Origin: Glandiceps talaboti
Taxonomy: Eukaryota > Hemichordata > Enteropneusta > Spengelidae
Direction of reading: 5' to 3'
Length of the DNA: 64,000 nt
Assembly (NCBI RefSeq): GCF_964340395.1
Contig: NC_135551.1
Span: forward strand, 22,368,503 to 22,432,502
Shown: positions 25,590-39,242 of the stretch, in pieces
How the letters are laid out: the number at the start of each line of letters is the position of its first letter
How positions within the stretch are numbered: position 1 is the first letter of the stretch
Made by a program: the position numbers and the translations under genes
Notes under the pieces: generated by a model
The model's input: the letters and a program-made list of their open reading frames with translations, nothing else
Databases searched by the model: none
What the model was told of the DNA's origin: nothing

Positions 25590-25952
25590 AGGGGAATGCA
25601 CCAAATTTAAACTCCTTTTCACTCTTATTGTTCATTCAGTGATACACCATGATTCCTCGTGGGACTTAGCAGACATACCTACTAGTTGTAGGATGCACAT
25701 TGAATGTTAATTCATGACTCCTAAGAGTTTCTTCCTCCATTCATATGTGTACTTATGAATATTCAGTGTGTATCTAATGAATATTCATGTATCCTAAGAC
25801 CCATGATGCAATGGTGTATCACTGAATTAAACATTATAGGTCAGAAAAAAGTATAAATAAGTCAACCGAGCGAAAATTATGTGATGTGAAATCATGATTC
25901 TCCAGAACCCAGTTTATGAAAATACGTTTTATTTCCTGGGGTGTCGTGCCCT
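25590..25952. mobile_element. Probable TTAA-flanked MITE
   Basis: Flanked by TTAA at 25586-25589 and 25953-25956. The ends AGGGGAATGCACC and GTCGTGCCCT are imperfect inverted repeats. A second internal pair is better: CATTCAGTGATACACCAT near 25632 against ATGGTGTATCACTGAATT near 25811-25828. TTAA duplication would fit a piggyBac-type source. Confidence 0.45.
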
Positions 25953-27620
25953 TTAATCTGTAACGTAAGTTTGACCTAAAAAGCTCTCGAAAATGTCAGT
26001 TCAACATGGAATAATTTATTTGGTTATGAATCAATAAAGTGTAACAGCTTAGTTTCAATCATATTCATCATCCGTGAATAACGAGACGCTTTCTTCAAAG
26101 ACACTAGGCAACGAATTATAGTTTACGCATCATGAATGTACGTCTTCTAGTGAAATACTCGGAGCAATTAGTTCTTGCACCAAAAATTATGCATCACGCC
26201 CTCATGTGGTCAGCTTTAGGCAAATGTAAAATAAAATTGAAAGCACCGACGATATCAATACATCACATATACTAACTGAGAAACATGAGAAACATGTCAT
26301 AAAGCGCCCTCAACCTATTTCTCTTCTCTCTTTTTCTGTTTAAGCCTCTTGACCAGTCTGATCACACACAAAAAAAACGGCGTCACCACAACTCTTTTTT
26401 ATTTTCCATAGGACAAGAAACAAAACTGTTTTACTTGGCGTTACACTGCATATATCCAAGGAAATGTGTATTTATATATGTACGACAACTACGTATTCCG
26501 GCTCCTAAATCGCAGTGCTGTACAATACTTTACTGGGTCCGGGGTGAGGGAAGGGGCAAGTTGTATGTACTATGTTGATGAAACGGATAACAGGTACACT
26601 GTGTAACTATCTATCCAGGCTCATTCAATTTCTATGTAGACATTAGGCAATATATTCCAAGCTAAAGAAACATAAACAGGCTAAGTCTGAAAATATTTAA
26701 ACCGTGACAAATATCAATAAAAAGTATAACAAGAAAAATAACTACGTGCACGCTCTTTTCCTCGAGTAAAAAAAACACCCAACACGGATTGTGGTATGAG
26801 TGGTCAATGACAATGTTGCCACCTAGCGACCAGTCACGGTGAACGCTTAAAACATCGTCGTGCGCGCTCGCAGTACGTTATCTATCCAGCCTTGCCTCGC
26901 CGTTAGCCACATCTGCTAACAGACCGGTGATAAAAGTTACGGCTACGATAGTTCAAATATGATACGAACCTTATGAAATAATGACATGCTAAACATAGTT
27001 GGCATTCCATAAGAAAAAAAGAAAACATTGTTCATTTTCCTACCGATGATCATAGTGAGTCATTTAAAAAAATATTTTAAGGGAAAAACAGAGAACCTTG
27101 TTACTTGCGCTTGGTAGTTTTCAAGACCGAAAAAAAAATTAACATTGTATTCAGAAACCTCCCTTTGCATTGGTATCATGATTATGAAAAATTAAGTTTT
27201 ACATAACTGTAGATGGATTCAAAATACCCCGAAAATTGAGTGCAAATCAGAGACTAAAAAGAAATCAATTCACAATACTCTAACGAAGGTTTAAGACTTG
27301 TTAGATTTAGCTTATTGATAATAACGATAAATTGTGGTTTCCAGTGTAAATGTGGTCAAAATATTTCATTGGATATAAGTTTACCATGGTAACTGAATAG
27401 ACTGCATTCAGGAATGTTCACATAATACATGGCAACCACCTGTTGACCACTCTTTGCACAAGGCAATCCAGTGTCAAGTTCTCCCCAGGATAGATTGCAA
27501 GAGTGGCGGCTAATTTGCATATTAATTTACGTATATAAATAACATGTAACTTGCATATTGGTTTGCATAGTGATCAGCACTACAGACCCTACACGAAACT
27601 CTGACATGTTTATTTTAACA

Positions 27621-27623
<3 letters not shown>

Positions 27624-27704
<81 letters not shown>
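27624..27704 (+). repeat. (CA)n/(CATA)n microsatellite
   Basis: CA repeat interrupted by ACATACATACAT in the middle; intergenic. Confidence 0.9.
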
Positions 27705-29657
27705 ATCATATACACTGAGGATCAGCCATTTCTCTATAAGTCATGTGAATGCATCACATGTATTATGATAGTGTCATTCAAAGATTACTAAACCTCAAGG
27801 ATGCGGTAGAACACTTTTGAAGCACGGTAGAAACCCTGCCGAGCATGGCGGTCTAGATGGCTACGACGGTGTTTGCACCATGCATTCTCTATAGTGGAGG
27901 AAAACACTGCAATCACTGGTCCAGTCTTGTGTAAATTACAAAGGACACTAGTATTTACATATGCTGTTTCATTGGTTTATTTTTTTTTCACATAAAATTA
28001 TGTGTACAGTTTCATTTAAGTAATGGAAATTTATATGTAAGTTTCAGAAGACCTGCTGTCTCTTCTGTGAAAAACTAGAAATTTATTAATACACTAGTAA
28101 TATGTGTTATTTATTTATTAATACACTAGGTAAACGGCATTTTTTTCATTGATGTTACATGTTCTAATAAATAATTTAAAACTAGACTTTTCAGGAAAGA
28201 AGTACATGTAATGACCTGTGTCTGTGGGTGACCTAAATGAACACTTTTCACTCAGATTATACAAAAAGCTGAGACAATCCCCGATCCATTATACTCAGTT
28301 CAACTTGAAAATCTTTTGTGGATATAAAAATGTATAATAGCCAGAGTCAAGACTGTTATCAAAGCAACTATTGTATTACTACCATCTACTGTAATGTGAT
28401 AGGTAGGTTTTTAAGTATTCAATCTGTCAATCGGTCATGTTGTAGTTTCCCTGTATTGAACCTGGAACAAAACACACTTCTCTTGTTGCAATCTGATGTC
28501 AGACTGCCACGATTTTTTTTGCATGGAACGCACTTCACATTTGCAGTGTATACAGTATTCTGCCACAAGTCTGTTCATTCTGCTGTTTTACGCCATCGCT
28601 ATAGAAATTCGTTTTCACCACCTAGCTGCAGCGCCGCGATATAATGATATATTTCCGCCAACGCAAAACACCTCTCTTGTGTGTTGGCGTGTGTTGGAAC
28701 GTGCCACAAAGTGGCTCGTAGTTTTACAACGATGATGGAAATTGTATTATACTTGGGTGTTGAGGAATGAATTAACGACCTGCTGATTGGCAATATAATT
28801 ATAATACTAATAGTATGACGTGTATTTCCATACTTCTATATCATCACATTTGCTTCTATCCTTGAAGTGCGTTGTATTTCCGATGATAGTGACAAACTCT
28901 TGTATATACCCACAGACAACGAACACACTTAGTTGTCTGTGATATACCACGGCTTACAGTGATTGACCTATACATATGAGCACAAGTTATCGTTAGAAAG
29001 GAGCTACAAAGTCGTTTTCATAGGAGTGAAAATAGTTCAACAACTGTACAAAATCTAAGATATTTCTTGTTATAGATCACAGTACGTTACTAACGAATTC
29101 TAAATTACAACCGATATCAGAATTTTGACACGGTCTAATAATTTCCTTTTTGTTTATATCCAGGGAGTTTTTTTAAAACGAATTTCAAGTGTAAGAGGAA
29201 GATGATCTCAGTCTGATTTGTTTCTGCTGTGACAATGGAAACTAAAGATGTATGTAGGGGTCGTTTACAAAGAAATGATACGAAAAAAAGTGTATTCAGG
29301 CCTATGTACATGTATTTGTGTATCAGGCTGCGGTGACAGAGTATTCACAACAACGCCGCTAAATGCATGTCAGCTCGAATTAATAAACGAATAAAGACGT
29401 GTTGTTATGATAATTTACGATTTGTCAAAACAAACCTTTTAGCGGCCTGGCTCATACATACCATTGAAATTACCGAAGGTCATCGCTAAATATAGGTTTT
29501 AATGTCTTCATCCGATGGTTTCTAGCTTTTATGAATAAATCTTATCTTTGACGGATGCCCTGATTTATTTTATTGTGGGCATTGTTATTTTGGTATTTTA
29601 CGAGTTGTTGTAATGGTGTACACAATGCATTCAGTTGGGCATTGTCATGTGTCTAAT

Positions 29658-29687
29658 CATAGACAGTGGACTTCTCCACTGTCTATG
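29658..29687. repeat. Perfect 13-bp hairpin
   Basis: CATAGACAGTGGA, CTTC loop, TCCACTGTCTATG. Intergenic; no gene adjacent. The short loop and 13-bp stem are too small for a typical miRNA precursor. Confidence 0.65.
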
Positions 29688-30802
29688 AGGGTGGGGGAGG
29701 GGCATTGTCTCTCTCTCTTTTAAAATATACTTGAATTTGAATACTGTAGTAGGCACTTTGCCACTTTGGTGTATTTGAAGGTTAGATTGGATATTTCCGA
29801 TGTTATACTGACACAATGTGAAACTTGATCGTGGTTAGGATTAAGTGTTAGGATTAAGACAACACTGTTAATGTTATCACACTCTAGTGATCGTGAGTGG
29901 ATAATGCACGTTACACAATTTCATATCATATTTGGCACACGATCAGAATTCATCATCAGATAATGTTCTACTCACAGATATAATGATTAATATTGCTATC
30001 GCAAAAATAGTTGTATACATAACATTACATGACATGCAACATATTCCAGGCTAGCAGATAATACAGCAGCAATCGGGGTTTCGGCCTTACGAAGATAGCC
30101 ACGAACTAAAACTGCTTATGAGACATGTTGATATTTACAATTGAATGAATTGATATAGGTTTAATTTTGCTCAGAGTAGGGTGGCGTTTCTGATGACTTC
30201 CATGATCTTTCCATATATACTGTATGGACTCCAATTCTTTACACTAACTTGATCACATGGTCATTACTTAGATTCATACAACAAAGGCACCGCGATCACC
30301 CACTTGTGCAATCTACCACATCAAAACAACAATAGTCTTAGTTGTGTCTATCTTTGTACGTCGAAACCTCGAATGCCACTGTCGTATCTTTGTTATGTCC
30401 TGACACAATATATTGTCCCATAACTTTAACGGATCAAGTGCATCTTCAAGACATTGATTTGAATAAACGTATATTTTAACAGAAGCATCCAAGAAGCAAA
30501 CACTGTCGTTTTGAAACCAACACTGGTTACCCCCAGAGAAAATAACAATAACAATAACAAAACTATGGAAAGGTATCTTTATGTTAGCAACTCTCATCCA
30601 TTTTGATTTTATACACTGTTATCGTCATACTAGTAGTATGAAGATGACGTAGTGTAAAAATGCAGTGAACACAGTTTGCCCTCGTTCTTCCGTGTTGTTG
30701 TTGTCATTCTTGCTAGTTATTTGTTTTTGTTTGTGGTTATCTTTACAGGGTAATTCAGAATGGATGAGAGTTTGGTATCCTGAATATGTCGTACTTTGTC
30801 GT

Positions 30803-30828
30803 CGTCATCATCATCATCATCATCATCG

Positions 30829-30885
<57 letters not shown>

Positions 30886-30892
30886 CCACCAC

Positions 30893-30934
<42 letters not shown>
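30803..30934 (+). repeat. (CAT)n microsatellite
   Basis: More than 40 triplets with a few CGT and CAC variants. Poly-His, poly-Met and poly-Ile translations across it are artefacts. Confidence 0.92.
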
Positions 30935-30935
<1 letters not shown>

Positions 30936-31682
30936 TCATTGTCACTGACACTGCCATGTAGCAATAGTATCATTCCTGTTGAAGTAACAGTTTCTTCTCT
31001 AATGATTCAGGGACAAAACCTTGGTTTCATTTCTGGTGTAATGACTGTCACAGTTCTCAGCATGGCAGGGCTTGCACATCGGAAGTACATGCTATTCGAT
31101 AGTTAGAATTGATATCTAGTTGTATTTACACCTATTGTGTTTACACTATCACTACCGAAATAATCTCATTACTGATCTTGGTCACCATGCATATTCCCTA
31201 CACCTTTTTATTCTTTTTTTGAACTTACAAAAACACACACACACATGCTCTCACACCCCCCCCCCCCCCCCAGCTAAGGGAAACTGTCGCTGCATAACAG
31301 CATGAGGGGGCTATAATATGATGCCTCCTAGTAACCCGAATAAGGCCAAGCAACAAGTGTTTTAAAAATCACATCACATTCTTTCAAAAGTCAAAACAAA
31401 TCATTAGTAGGGGCTTTACATTAATAGAACGCTATGGGGAAACTAGAAAACAAATAGCTAGTTCCCTTCCAATGCAAACTGATGAGGTCATTATGGGTCA
31501 CTAGTCCATAACACATGACACAATCTAAGCCAATCAGTGTCCATTACAGTATTGAGGCCCTTGAACTAAGTTGTTCATAGCTGGAAGTGACTTGCATGTA
31601 CTATACCCCCTCACAATACATAGTAAAACAGACATACTGAGAGTAAATGACACAACACGTAATTTCACCAAGTCAGACGGAT

Positions 31683-31688
31683 TTTATT
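31683..31688 (-). terminator. Poly(A) signal of RPL24
   Basis: AATAAA on the minus strand about 54 nt after the stop, giving a short 3' UTR as usual for ribosomal protein mRNAs. Confidence 0.75.
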
Positions 31689-31741
31689 TGTCATATATAT
31701 AATACACAAAAAGATTGACAGACAGCTTGAAATATAGGTTT

Positions 31742-34700
31742 TCAACGTTTACCGCCAACTCTGGGTGCCGATGTTTTCAATGGTTTATTGATTTTCTGTT
31801 TTGGTGCTGATTTGGCTTGTGCCTGCAATTCAAAACAGATCAATAGATTACATTTCATGGTCATCACATTGTACATAGTAAATTTCTTGCATTGCTTATT
31901 TCAACAATTCCTAAGCTGAACACATGATTATAGGAGAAAGTTAGTGAGCACTTGCACAAACTGTACTAACGCATGTAGAGTGTAAGTAGATTCAACGATT
32001 TCACTCATCAAAATTATTCTAAAACAAGTAAAATACAACTGAAAACTGCACATTTCTCCTCTTTTACCATATATCTTTGTTATGTATCTTGTAACTGCTA
32101 TTAGTCTGGGCTTGAATTCAACTTTTACTCTTGGTATTCAGATTTCGCAATGTGAACTGTTTCAACCACAGTTTCCTAGTCTAACAGACTTAGATCATAT
32201 AAATTTGGTAGTCTAGACACAATGTTTAGTAGTCTATGTACCCTGGACTACTGCTAATTTAATTCTCGTCCTGTAATAGTGATCAGCAGTGTGTTCTATA
32301 AAACCAATGTGACATGCAGTTGATGAACATAAATTTTCTTGTGAACAACCAAAATTTTATTTTTCTATGTGGCAAATCCCAACACCGTAAGCAGCATTTA
32401 GTAATTTTTATCCCTAACAAAGATTTGTAGTGTTTATTTAGAGAGCACACCGTTGGTCTACCTGCTCACATATTAAAACATTCTTAACTGAAGTTTTCCA
32501 TGATAAGTAGTCCTTTACTCTGCTCTAGAGAGCTAATCTTGTCAACTTTCAATGAGGGTGTAGTCTGGTAAATGCAACATATTTCAATCCGAGTTACACA
32601 CCTATGCATTCTTGACTGACTAACTGCATAAAGTGACATGCTTACCTTGGCAGCTTGCTGTGAAGCTTTCTTTGCAGCCTGTTTTGCTCTGTTCTTTTCC
32701 TTGGCAGCTCTGTTGAATCAGACAGAGTAAATATGTCAGTAATGCAGTAGTTTCAAACTCAGCACGTTAATTATTTACCTAGTATAATTCGGTTAAATCG
32801 CTAAGCCTTCTTTAACTGTTATTGTACACGGTTCAATAACACAGACTTGTCAAGTGTCAGGCAGAATGTCAGTGTTTTGGACAAAATGTTTTAAGTCAAA
32901 GTTTGTGGCAATAAGGCCTAAAAAAATTGTTTGGCTCCGATTGCGATCAATATTAAGAATAGGTGGGGTAGGTCGATTTTTGTTTTGTTTTCATGTGTGA
33001 GTGTCTAGTTCAGGTAGTTATGTTTACTGTTGTTTTCCATATGGTATCTGTGTTATTTATTTCTTCCATCAGATGTACAGCCATTACAGATTGGAAGAAC
33101 AGTTTTATATTGTCTTTGTAAGTTGATGTCAGTTTCTGCATCCATTATTTCTCATGGGACTTCACAATTTTCGTGATTTTAGTTATTTTTCTGCTCAAAT
33201 ACGTAGACAAAAGTTAGGGTCGGCGATGAAAAACTAGGCGGGGTCGAGTAACCGGAAACAAACTATTTTTTTTTTAGGCCTAAGCTTTCCTACTTACACC
33301 AAACACAACATTGCATCACCAGTAATTGTGAAGGGATTAGTCTACTTTCACAATATCCTAAAACCACCTCTTACATATCTTCTAGTTTGTTTTTAAAAGG
33401 CCAGTTTCATGCATTAAGGCATTCTCAGCTGCTTCCGACCTCTCGGCCACAAAAATGAGCTCCAAACATTTAGTTTGGCCTAGATGCAAGTGGGCAGATT
33501 CATTTTCTATTTGCATGGCCCTCGCAGCACATGTAGTATGACCTATTTCCAATTTCTTTGGCCTACAAAGCTCAAATGTGAAACTGATCACAATACAGGT
33601 ACATTGCTGGCATACACATAGACAAGAGTTCACTGCTTGAGTTATTTTGATGTTCCTTGCATACACGTGATGTTGCCCCTGGCAACAGTCACCAATGAAC
33701 TGAAACCACTTGAGTATATGGTATGACTAAGGAATTCATTGAACAAATAGTTCCAAGAGATATCTTTCAATTCTATCTTCTTCAATTCGTGCAAAATATT
33801 TATTACAAACACATTATCAAAATGCTCATCAAGCCAACTAATTTGATATGGAGTTATTCAATGATTTCATACTTTATTCTGGCATCAGCTTAAAAACACC
33901 TTTTTATGGTAGACTGTAAAAATTCTTGGTACTAATGCGTAGGTGTTACATAATAAACCTAACAACATTTTGCACAGGAAGTTGTAACAGTTCACTGAGA
34001 AAAGTTGCATCTTTTTGCTTTTAAACTTGTACTCAATGCAACCCCAGTAACTGTGAACGGCACTTGCCATTTGTGTTGGAATACAGAGTGTATGGTAGGA
34101 AAATTGATACTTGTAGACCAAAACAAACCTAAAATAGGGTCCAGTAAGAGCACCCAGTCAGTAATAGACTCATTCTATTCTTGGGTGTAAGGGAATTGTA
34201 ACTAATGCAACTGTATTTCACACTCCAATTCCTTTGTCCTACTTTAACCATATATAACACACACAACACTTCAGAATGTTAGCATGTTGCAGCAGGTCTC
34301 AGTTGGAAAACATTTTCTTCCCTGCATGAAAGCTGCTTTTGAAACATTGCTACACTCTTACTCACAAGCACTGGTCTATATTTTATCATGTATACCTGAT
34401 AGCTTGCTCTCTCTGGGCTTTACGAACTTCTGGTTTTTGATTCCTCTTGGCCAGAATTTCACTCATAGAAGCACCGGTGATGGCTCTCTGGTATTTAGCT
34501 GTACGCCTTGACCTTTTCTTTGTAATCTCTTCCTGGGTACCTTTCTTGTGCTTACGACGGTACAACACAGTCCAGTTTATTCTACGTGGGTTACGTCGCA
34601 TCTTGAAAGATGCCTCACTCTTAGCACTGATGAAATTGAAAACCTGGAGTTTTTAAAGAAAAAAAGAAAGAAATTATCAAATACATTTGTAGTTACTAAA

Positions 34701-37700
34701 AGTTTCAGGAACTTTGTCTTAGTTTCATTTTCCTGTTGTGCAAACACAGATAATCTGTTATCACTCTGAATTCCTGGGATGTTTTCACTTGTATAATGCA
34801 GCCAGGCATGTGAATATCAAATATGTTTCATTATGACTCAATTAACAAATAATATTGTGAATTGCAATGTTTGTCGGCGTTGTCAGAGAATTAAGAGAAG
34901 CAGAATCACAAATCTATGGAAACTGATTCCCACATTTAAAGATGATGTGCTTATGAGCATTGTTTGGGGTTTACTATAATATTACAGACACATGTAACAA
35001 GTTTGAGAGATACAGACAGCATTCTGCTCAAAATAATTCATTTCCCAAATGCACTGACTTTGCCTATATTTACAACAAACATAAAATTCTTGTGTCCCGG
35101 CAGCCAGACAGTGTAGGACAACAAATGTGAGATTGATTTGATCTCACACTTTGTACCAATGTAAGCTTTTTGTACCACTTAAATTTCATTCTTTTTTTTG
35201 GCCAAAATAAAGAGGATGCAAGAAAAATAATCCCACACACAAATAGTACGATGGAATATCTCACACGAAAAAGCCGAAACTCGTGCGAGATATTCCACCT
35301 CAGCCAAATGGCGTCTTTTCTTGAGAAGCAAATGACACATACTGGTACATAAACATGCATTTTTTCTCTTCATAGATCACATTTATATGTAACAGAAGCA
35401 CAACAGTTAAAACTGATCAATTCATATTACAGATTCATAATCATTACATACACAAAATATTGATGAAAATTGTTTTAACCAATATCACACTAGAAACTTT
35501 TAAATACGAAAGTAGTCACATATGTGCATATGGTATATAACTTTTTATGATTATAATATAATAAGCTTGCTTACAATTTGAGTACATCAACCTCAGGTGT
35601 GGTATATGTTTATCTACACTGTGTTGTAATGTCTGTCTATCTCAACTACATGTGTTCATACCACAGACACACACGCATCTGTGGATCAAATCTCAATTGG
35701 TAACTGCTGAAGAATTTTTGCTGTAACTCAGTATTCTGAATCCACTTTGGTTCTACTTAACCAAGCATGTTACAAACAAAGACGGACATAACTACTATAT
35801 ATACATGTATGGTTCACTCGTAAATTAAAGAGTTACTACTGCACCTTAAATTCCTGCAGCTAAGCCAAAGATTGTGGCCACGCGTGACTGAGACGCATAT
35901 ACCAAAACTAATCAGGGTGGGCGACTTTGATGTAAGCACCAATTTATAAGCAAGTAGCGTTACAACACTGTCTCTACAGTTTCAGAATAATGAAAGCCTG
36001 TTGAAAACTCAGTGATATATGCTACCCATTTAGTATTTTGTAAATTAGAATATAAACTTTTGTTACCGATTACACATACCCAAGAATGTTCAACACTGAT
36101 GGGAAATGTAATATGTAATGGTATATAGTTCTGTCATCTCAATTGATCCTCCTCATTCAACCCCCCCCCCCCCCCCCCTCGAAATTTTACATAACAAGGG
36201 GATATATGGGTATATAAATTATATCAAAGTTTTCAATGAATCATACGGCCATTTTTTTTCTTTTCTATACAGCGTGCCCGCTAAGCCAATTTGATGTTCC
36301 ACTGACGCACAAAATTTCTAGTGATACACCAATATTTGATGTTCCCTACATGTGTCTCTTACTATGTGGTGATCACAAGAAATGCCAGTTTTTATCATTT
36401 TGACTCACAACAATAAAAATTTGGCTATCCTCAGAGGGCACACCAACTCTATACACACTTGGGGAGAACTGTGACTCCAAGTTTGGTTGAACAAACATAA
36501 CATGATGCAAGGCTGTATGCCTAAAATGGCAAAATTTTCTTTTCTGATGACAAATTACTTCTGAACCAGGCTTGAAAGTGTCAGTAGTCCATGTCAGATA
36601 ACTGTTTTATCTAAACTACAAAACTGACTAATAGAAATGTATGGAAAACTGTAGCTAAATCAATTAGTTTGGTTTGTCAAACTACTGTCCCTGTGTGTTA
36701 AATTTGTACTCTGCTTCAAAAGAATGAATACAAAACAACTTTCCTTCGAATTTCTTAGAATCATTCTTGCATTTGCTGGCCTAATTATGTTATGCGAATT
36801 GGGCAAACTGGTCATTTCTCTACTCTTCTGTTACCTCTATTGTACAATAGTTTTATAATGACATGCATGCTATGCTTCACTATCATCAATGTAAACTTTG
36901 CCTGACACTATGGGAATGCCACTATCTACAATTACCCTATCATTGTGAATGTTAGGGAAATTCCAGGACCTACTTTTAGGCCTTGTGAACTTGAAGCAGC
37001 ATTTACTTTAGACAATGTGACCTTTATGCTGGATAATGTTTCACACACAATTGCCTACACTAATGAGCAGACAGTTATCTACATCATCACAACAATACAG
37101 GGTGAGACACTGTCGCTATGGCAACTTGCAGCTAATACATGAAGTGTGTACCAGAAGACTGTGGAGATACATTTACAGGTAATGATCAATGCTGATAATT
37201 TGTCAAGATGTGGTTGTTGTTGGAATTGCTTGGCAGGAGCATCGTTACTGCTGGTGTTGGTGTACATTAATTGAACTTCTTAGATTCCCCTTACTAACAA
37301 TCGTGCTATATTCAGCAGTATAAGTGCTGCTATTTATCAAACAAACAATGAACTGAATTTGCAAAATGGCTGACGTTGATAGAAAATGTACATTTTGTAT
37401 AGTACCTCCAACAGTATGTATATTATTTCTTTGACAGCTAGGAAATTTACTGTTACAATCGGAGTAGTTCCGAACTCGGAGCATAAATAATTTACCTAGC
37501 ATATTTCCGCTGAATCACTCGGCCTTTTTCAGCAGTTATTAAAATGATTTAACTAATTAGACTTGTCATGTGACTGCAGGAGGGCTGTGCCTCTTGGTAC
37601 CCCCCCCCCCCCATCCCTGTTTTTATGATTCACATTGCTGTTTAATCTGGTTTGCTTCTTTCACTTGGCATTTGATGCAGTGACCCTTACACGTGATAAC

Positions 37701-39242
37701 CTTTGTGTTTTCAGCATTAATGGAGTGTCCAGATTTCTTACATGTCTATATCATTGAATCATATACAATAAATATAGCTGAAGACGACCAAGTGATTAGC
37801 CAACTTATACTAGGTAAATTATTTACATTCCGGAGCATGGCACTACTACAAGATATCATTCCAGAGCAAGGAAACAATGTTTTTGGTTATAATAAAATGA
37901 TGTTTGGAAGAATGCATGTAAGATTAGCAGTGAGTGTAGAACAAACCCAGTAGACTAGTGCACAGCTTGCTCTGGATGTACAAATGTATATGCTGTGTGG
38001 TTTTGACATGTCTTCTCCCCTCCAATATGATTCTTCCCTCTGTTCGAGACTGCAAACAGATTTCATTCGATTGGATTTTTAGTAAAAACCCACCCAAACC
38101 CTTGCTAATGACTACATGAAATACAGAAATGAACTTTAAATCACTAAATTCAACCTATGTCTTGTCTATTGTCAAATCTTGTCTCAAGTTAGCTCGAGCC
38201 GCAAAATGGACCACGGTAAGTCATGCAAACAGACTAGCTCAATATTGCACATGCCCCACAACCTTGTACATGTTTATAGCAGCTGTCGTATCGTATGTTT
38301 TGCAGCTCGAGTAAACGTAAGACAAGAATTGACAGAATAGACAAGACGTAGGTTGAATTTAATGATCCAAAGTTGCTTTCTGTACTTTTTATAGTCATTA
38401 GCATGGATATGGGTGGTTTTATTACCGAAAATCTGTGTTTGAGGTGGGGAAGAGCCATAGCAGAGAGGAGAAGATAATGTTGAAACCCCACAGCATATAC
38501 ATCCAGATCATAGCAAATTAATTTACAATAAATTATGTGAAATCAGAGCTTACATAACTGACATTCATATTAAATATATATTATTGTGTTGTTTATACAT
38601 GGCTTCGGTCAGTGTTTCCCAACACATGTCATGATTGGGCAAGACTTCCTTCTGTAAAGAACCCCCCCCCCCTCCAAAGGCCCTAAAGAGGTTGACGAAG
38701 GGGGGGGGGGGGTACCGAGTGAAGTTATGTTCTATGTCTTATTGTTCGATTGGGGTAAAACGTATTAGATTATGTGATTCTTGGAAAGTGCAAGTATGTT
38801 TTCCAGTGCACATGATTTACTACATATCACGTCTCATACAGTTCACCTAGTGTCAACAACAATAATACGATGCCTTGCACGCCGTAATTGCTAACTTTGG
38901 ATCGGGTGGTTTATAAATATGATAAAGTACATGACCACTTTGTATCGTCACATAATACTTCTATCAACCGACTCGATTTAATGTCGCAGTTACAGCCTGC
39001 TCGACAGACACTTATATACTGAATAACATACCTTGCCATCGATCCTGGCATAGCGTTTCCCGTGACCGGGGTATATTTTATACCCACTGAAACTACACAA
39101 TTCGAGCCTGAAAGAGGAAAATAAAGATCTCATTTGACGATTCATTTATTGAAATACAGAAATGCATTACTAAATTGCTGAAATATTCTTTCAAACGATA
39201 AGATGATGACCGATAAAATGTCAAAACCTCCACTCACTTCAT
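31742..39242 (-). CDS. RPL24: 60S ribosomal protein L24 (eL24)
   Basis: Five coding exons on the minus strand: 39238-39242 (only ATGAA), 39032-39107, 34396-34643, 32646-32709 and 31742-31822 (TGA at 31742-31744). Together they are 474 nt, 157 aa, the length I recall for human eL24. The N-terminal L24e domain (residues 1-60) shows [20 protein letters not shown] and DGKVFNF, then [20 protein letters not shown]. The middle holds QRAITGAS and [19 protein letters not shown]. The lysine/alanine-rich tail ends in APRVGGKR. One oddity is Ser36 where human has Cys (AKSE for AKCE). The very short first coding exon is typical of ribosomal protein genes. Introns 2 (4.4 kb) and 3 (1.7 kb) are long and hold repeats; I found no confident snoRNA in them. 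Confidence 0.97.
32108..32271. mobile_element. Diverged relative of the GGCTCAAAATTA MITE (RPL24 intron 4)
   Basis: Opens GGGCTTGAATTCAAC, closes GCTAATTTAATTCTCG, and shares the internal TAGTCT...CTGGACTAC pattern. Ends are eroded. Confidence 0.4.
32915..33280 (+). mobile_element. GGCCTAAAAAAA MITE, copy 1 (RPL24 intron 3)
   Basis: 366-bp element with GGCCTAAAAAAA at the left and its complement at the right, flanked by TAA on both sides (Harbinger-type 3-bp duplication). The core is shared with two other copies in the window. Confidence 0.75.
35252..35297. repeat. Hairpin, 17-bp arms (RPL24 intron 2)
   Basis: TGGAATATCTCACACGA at 35252-35268 is complementary to TCGTGCGAGATATTCCA at 35281-35297 with one mismatch and a 12-nt loop. 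A smaller one (GTGAGAT/ATCTCAC) is at 35126-35146. A like-built hairpin with a similar AGATATTCCA end is at 3909-3944 in CRYL1 A intron 1. Confidence 0.65.
36274..36441 (+). mobile_element. GTGCCC-ended MITE, copy 1 (RPL24 intron 2)
   Basis: 168 bp from GTGCCCGCTAAGCCAATTTG to GGCTATCCTCAGAGGGCAC, the ends being imperfect inverted repeats. A reverse-complement relative is at 50699-50867. Confidence 0.65.
37971..38508. mobile_element. Foldback element of about 540 bp related to the CRYL1 hairpins (RPL24 intron 2)
   Basis: The outer ends repeat the hairpin arms: GCTCTGGATG, GCTGTGTGGTTTTGACATG and CTTCTCCC at the left, then AACCCCACAGCATATACATC and CAGATCATAGC at the right. Further in, AAATTCAACCTATGTCTTGT (38143) is mirrored by ACAAGACGTAGGTTGAATTT near 38341-38360, and GCTAATGACT by AGTCATTAGC. 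Almost the whole element can fold on itself. No coding frame is present. Confidence 0.75.

Larger units (their letters stand above)
25137..31682. other. Intergenic region, no gene recognised
   Basis: Between pseudogene D' and the 3' end of RPL24. It contains the TTAA MITE, (CA)n, (CAT)n, a C run at 31256-31271 and small hairpins. Open frames are short and lack recognisable domains. A locally GC-richer stretch near 26820-26930 has CGTCGTGCGCGCTCGC but no exon I can support. Confidence 0.5.

Noticed and set aside
31823-39031. snoRNA genes in RPL24 introns
   Set aside because: Ribosomal protein introns often host them, but I found no paired C (TGATGA) and D (CTGA) boxes at proper spacing on the minus strand.
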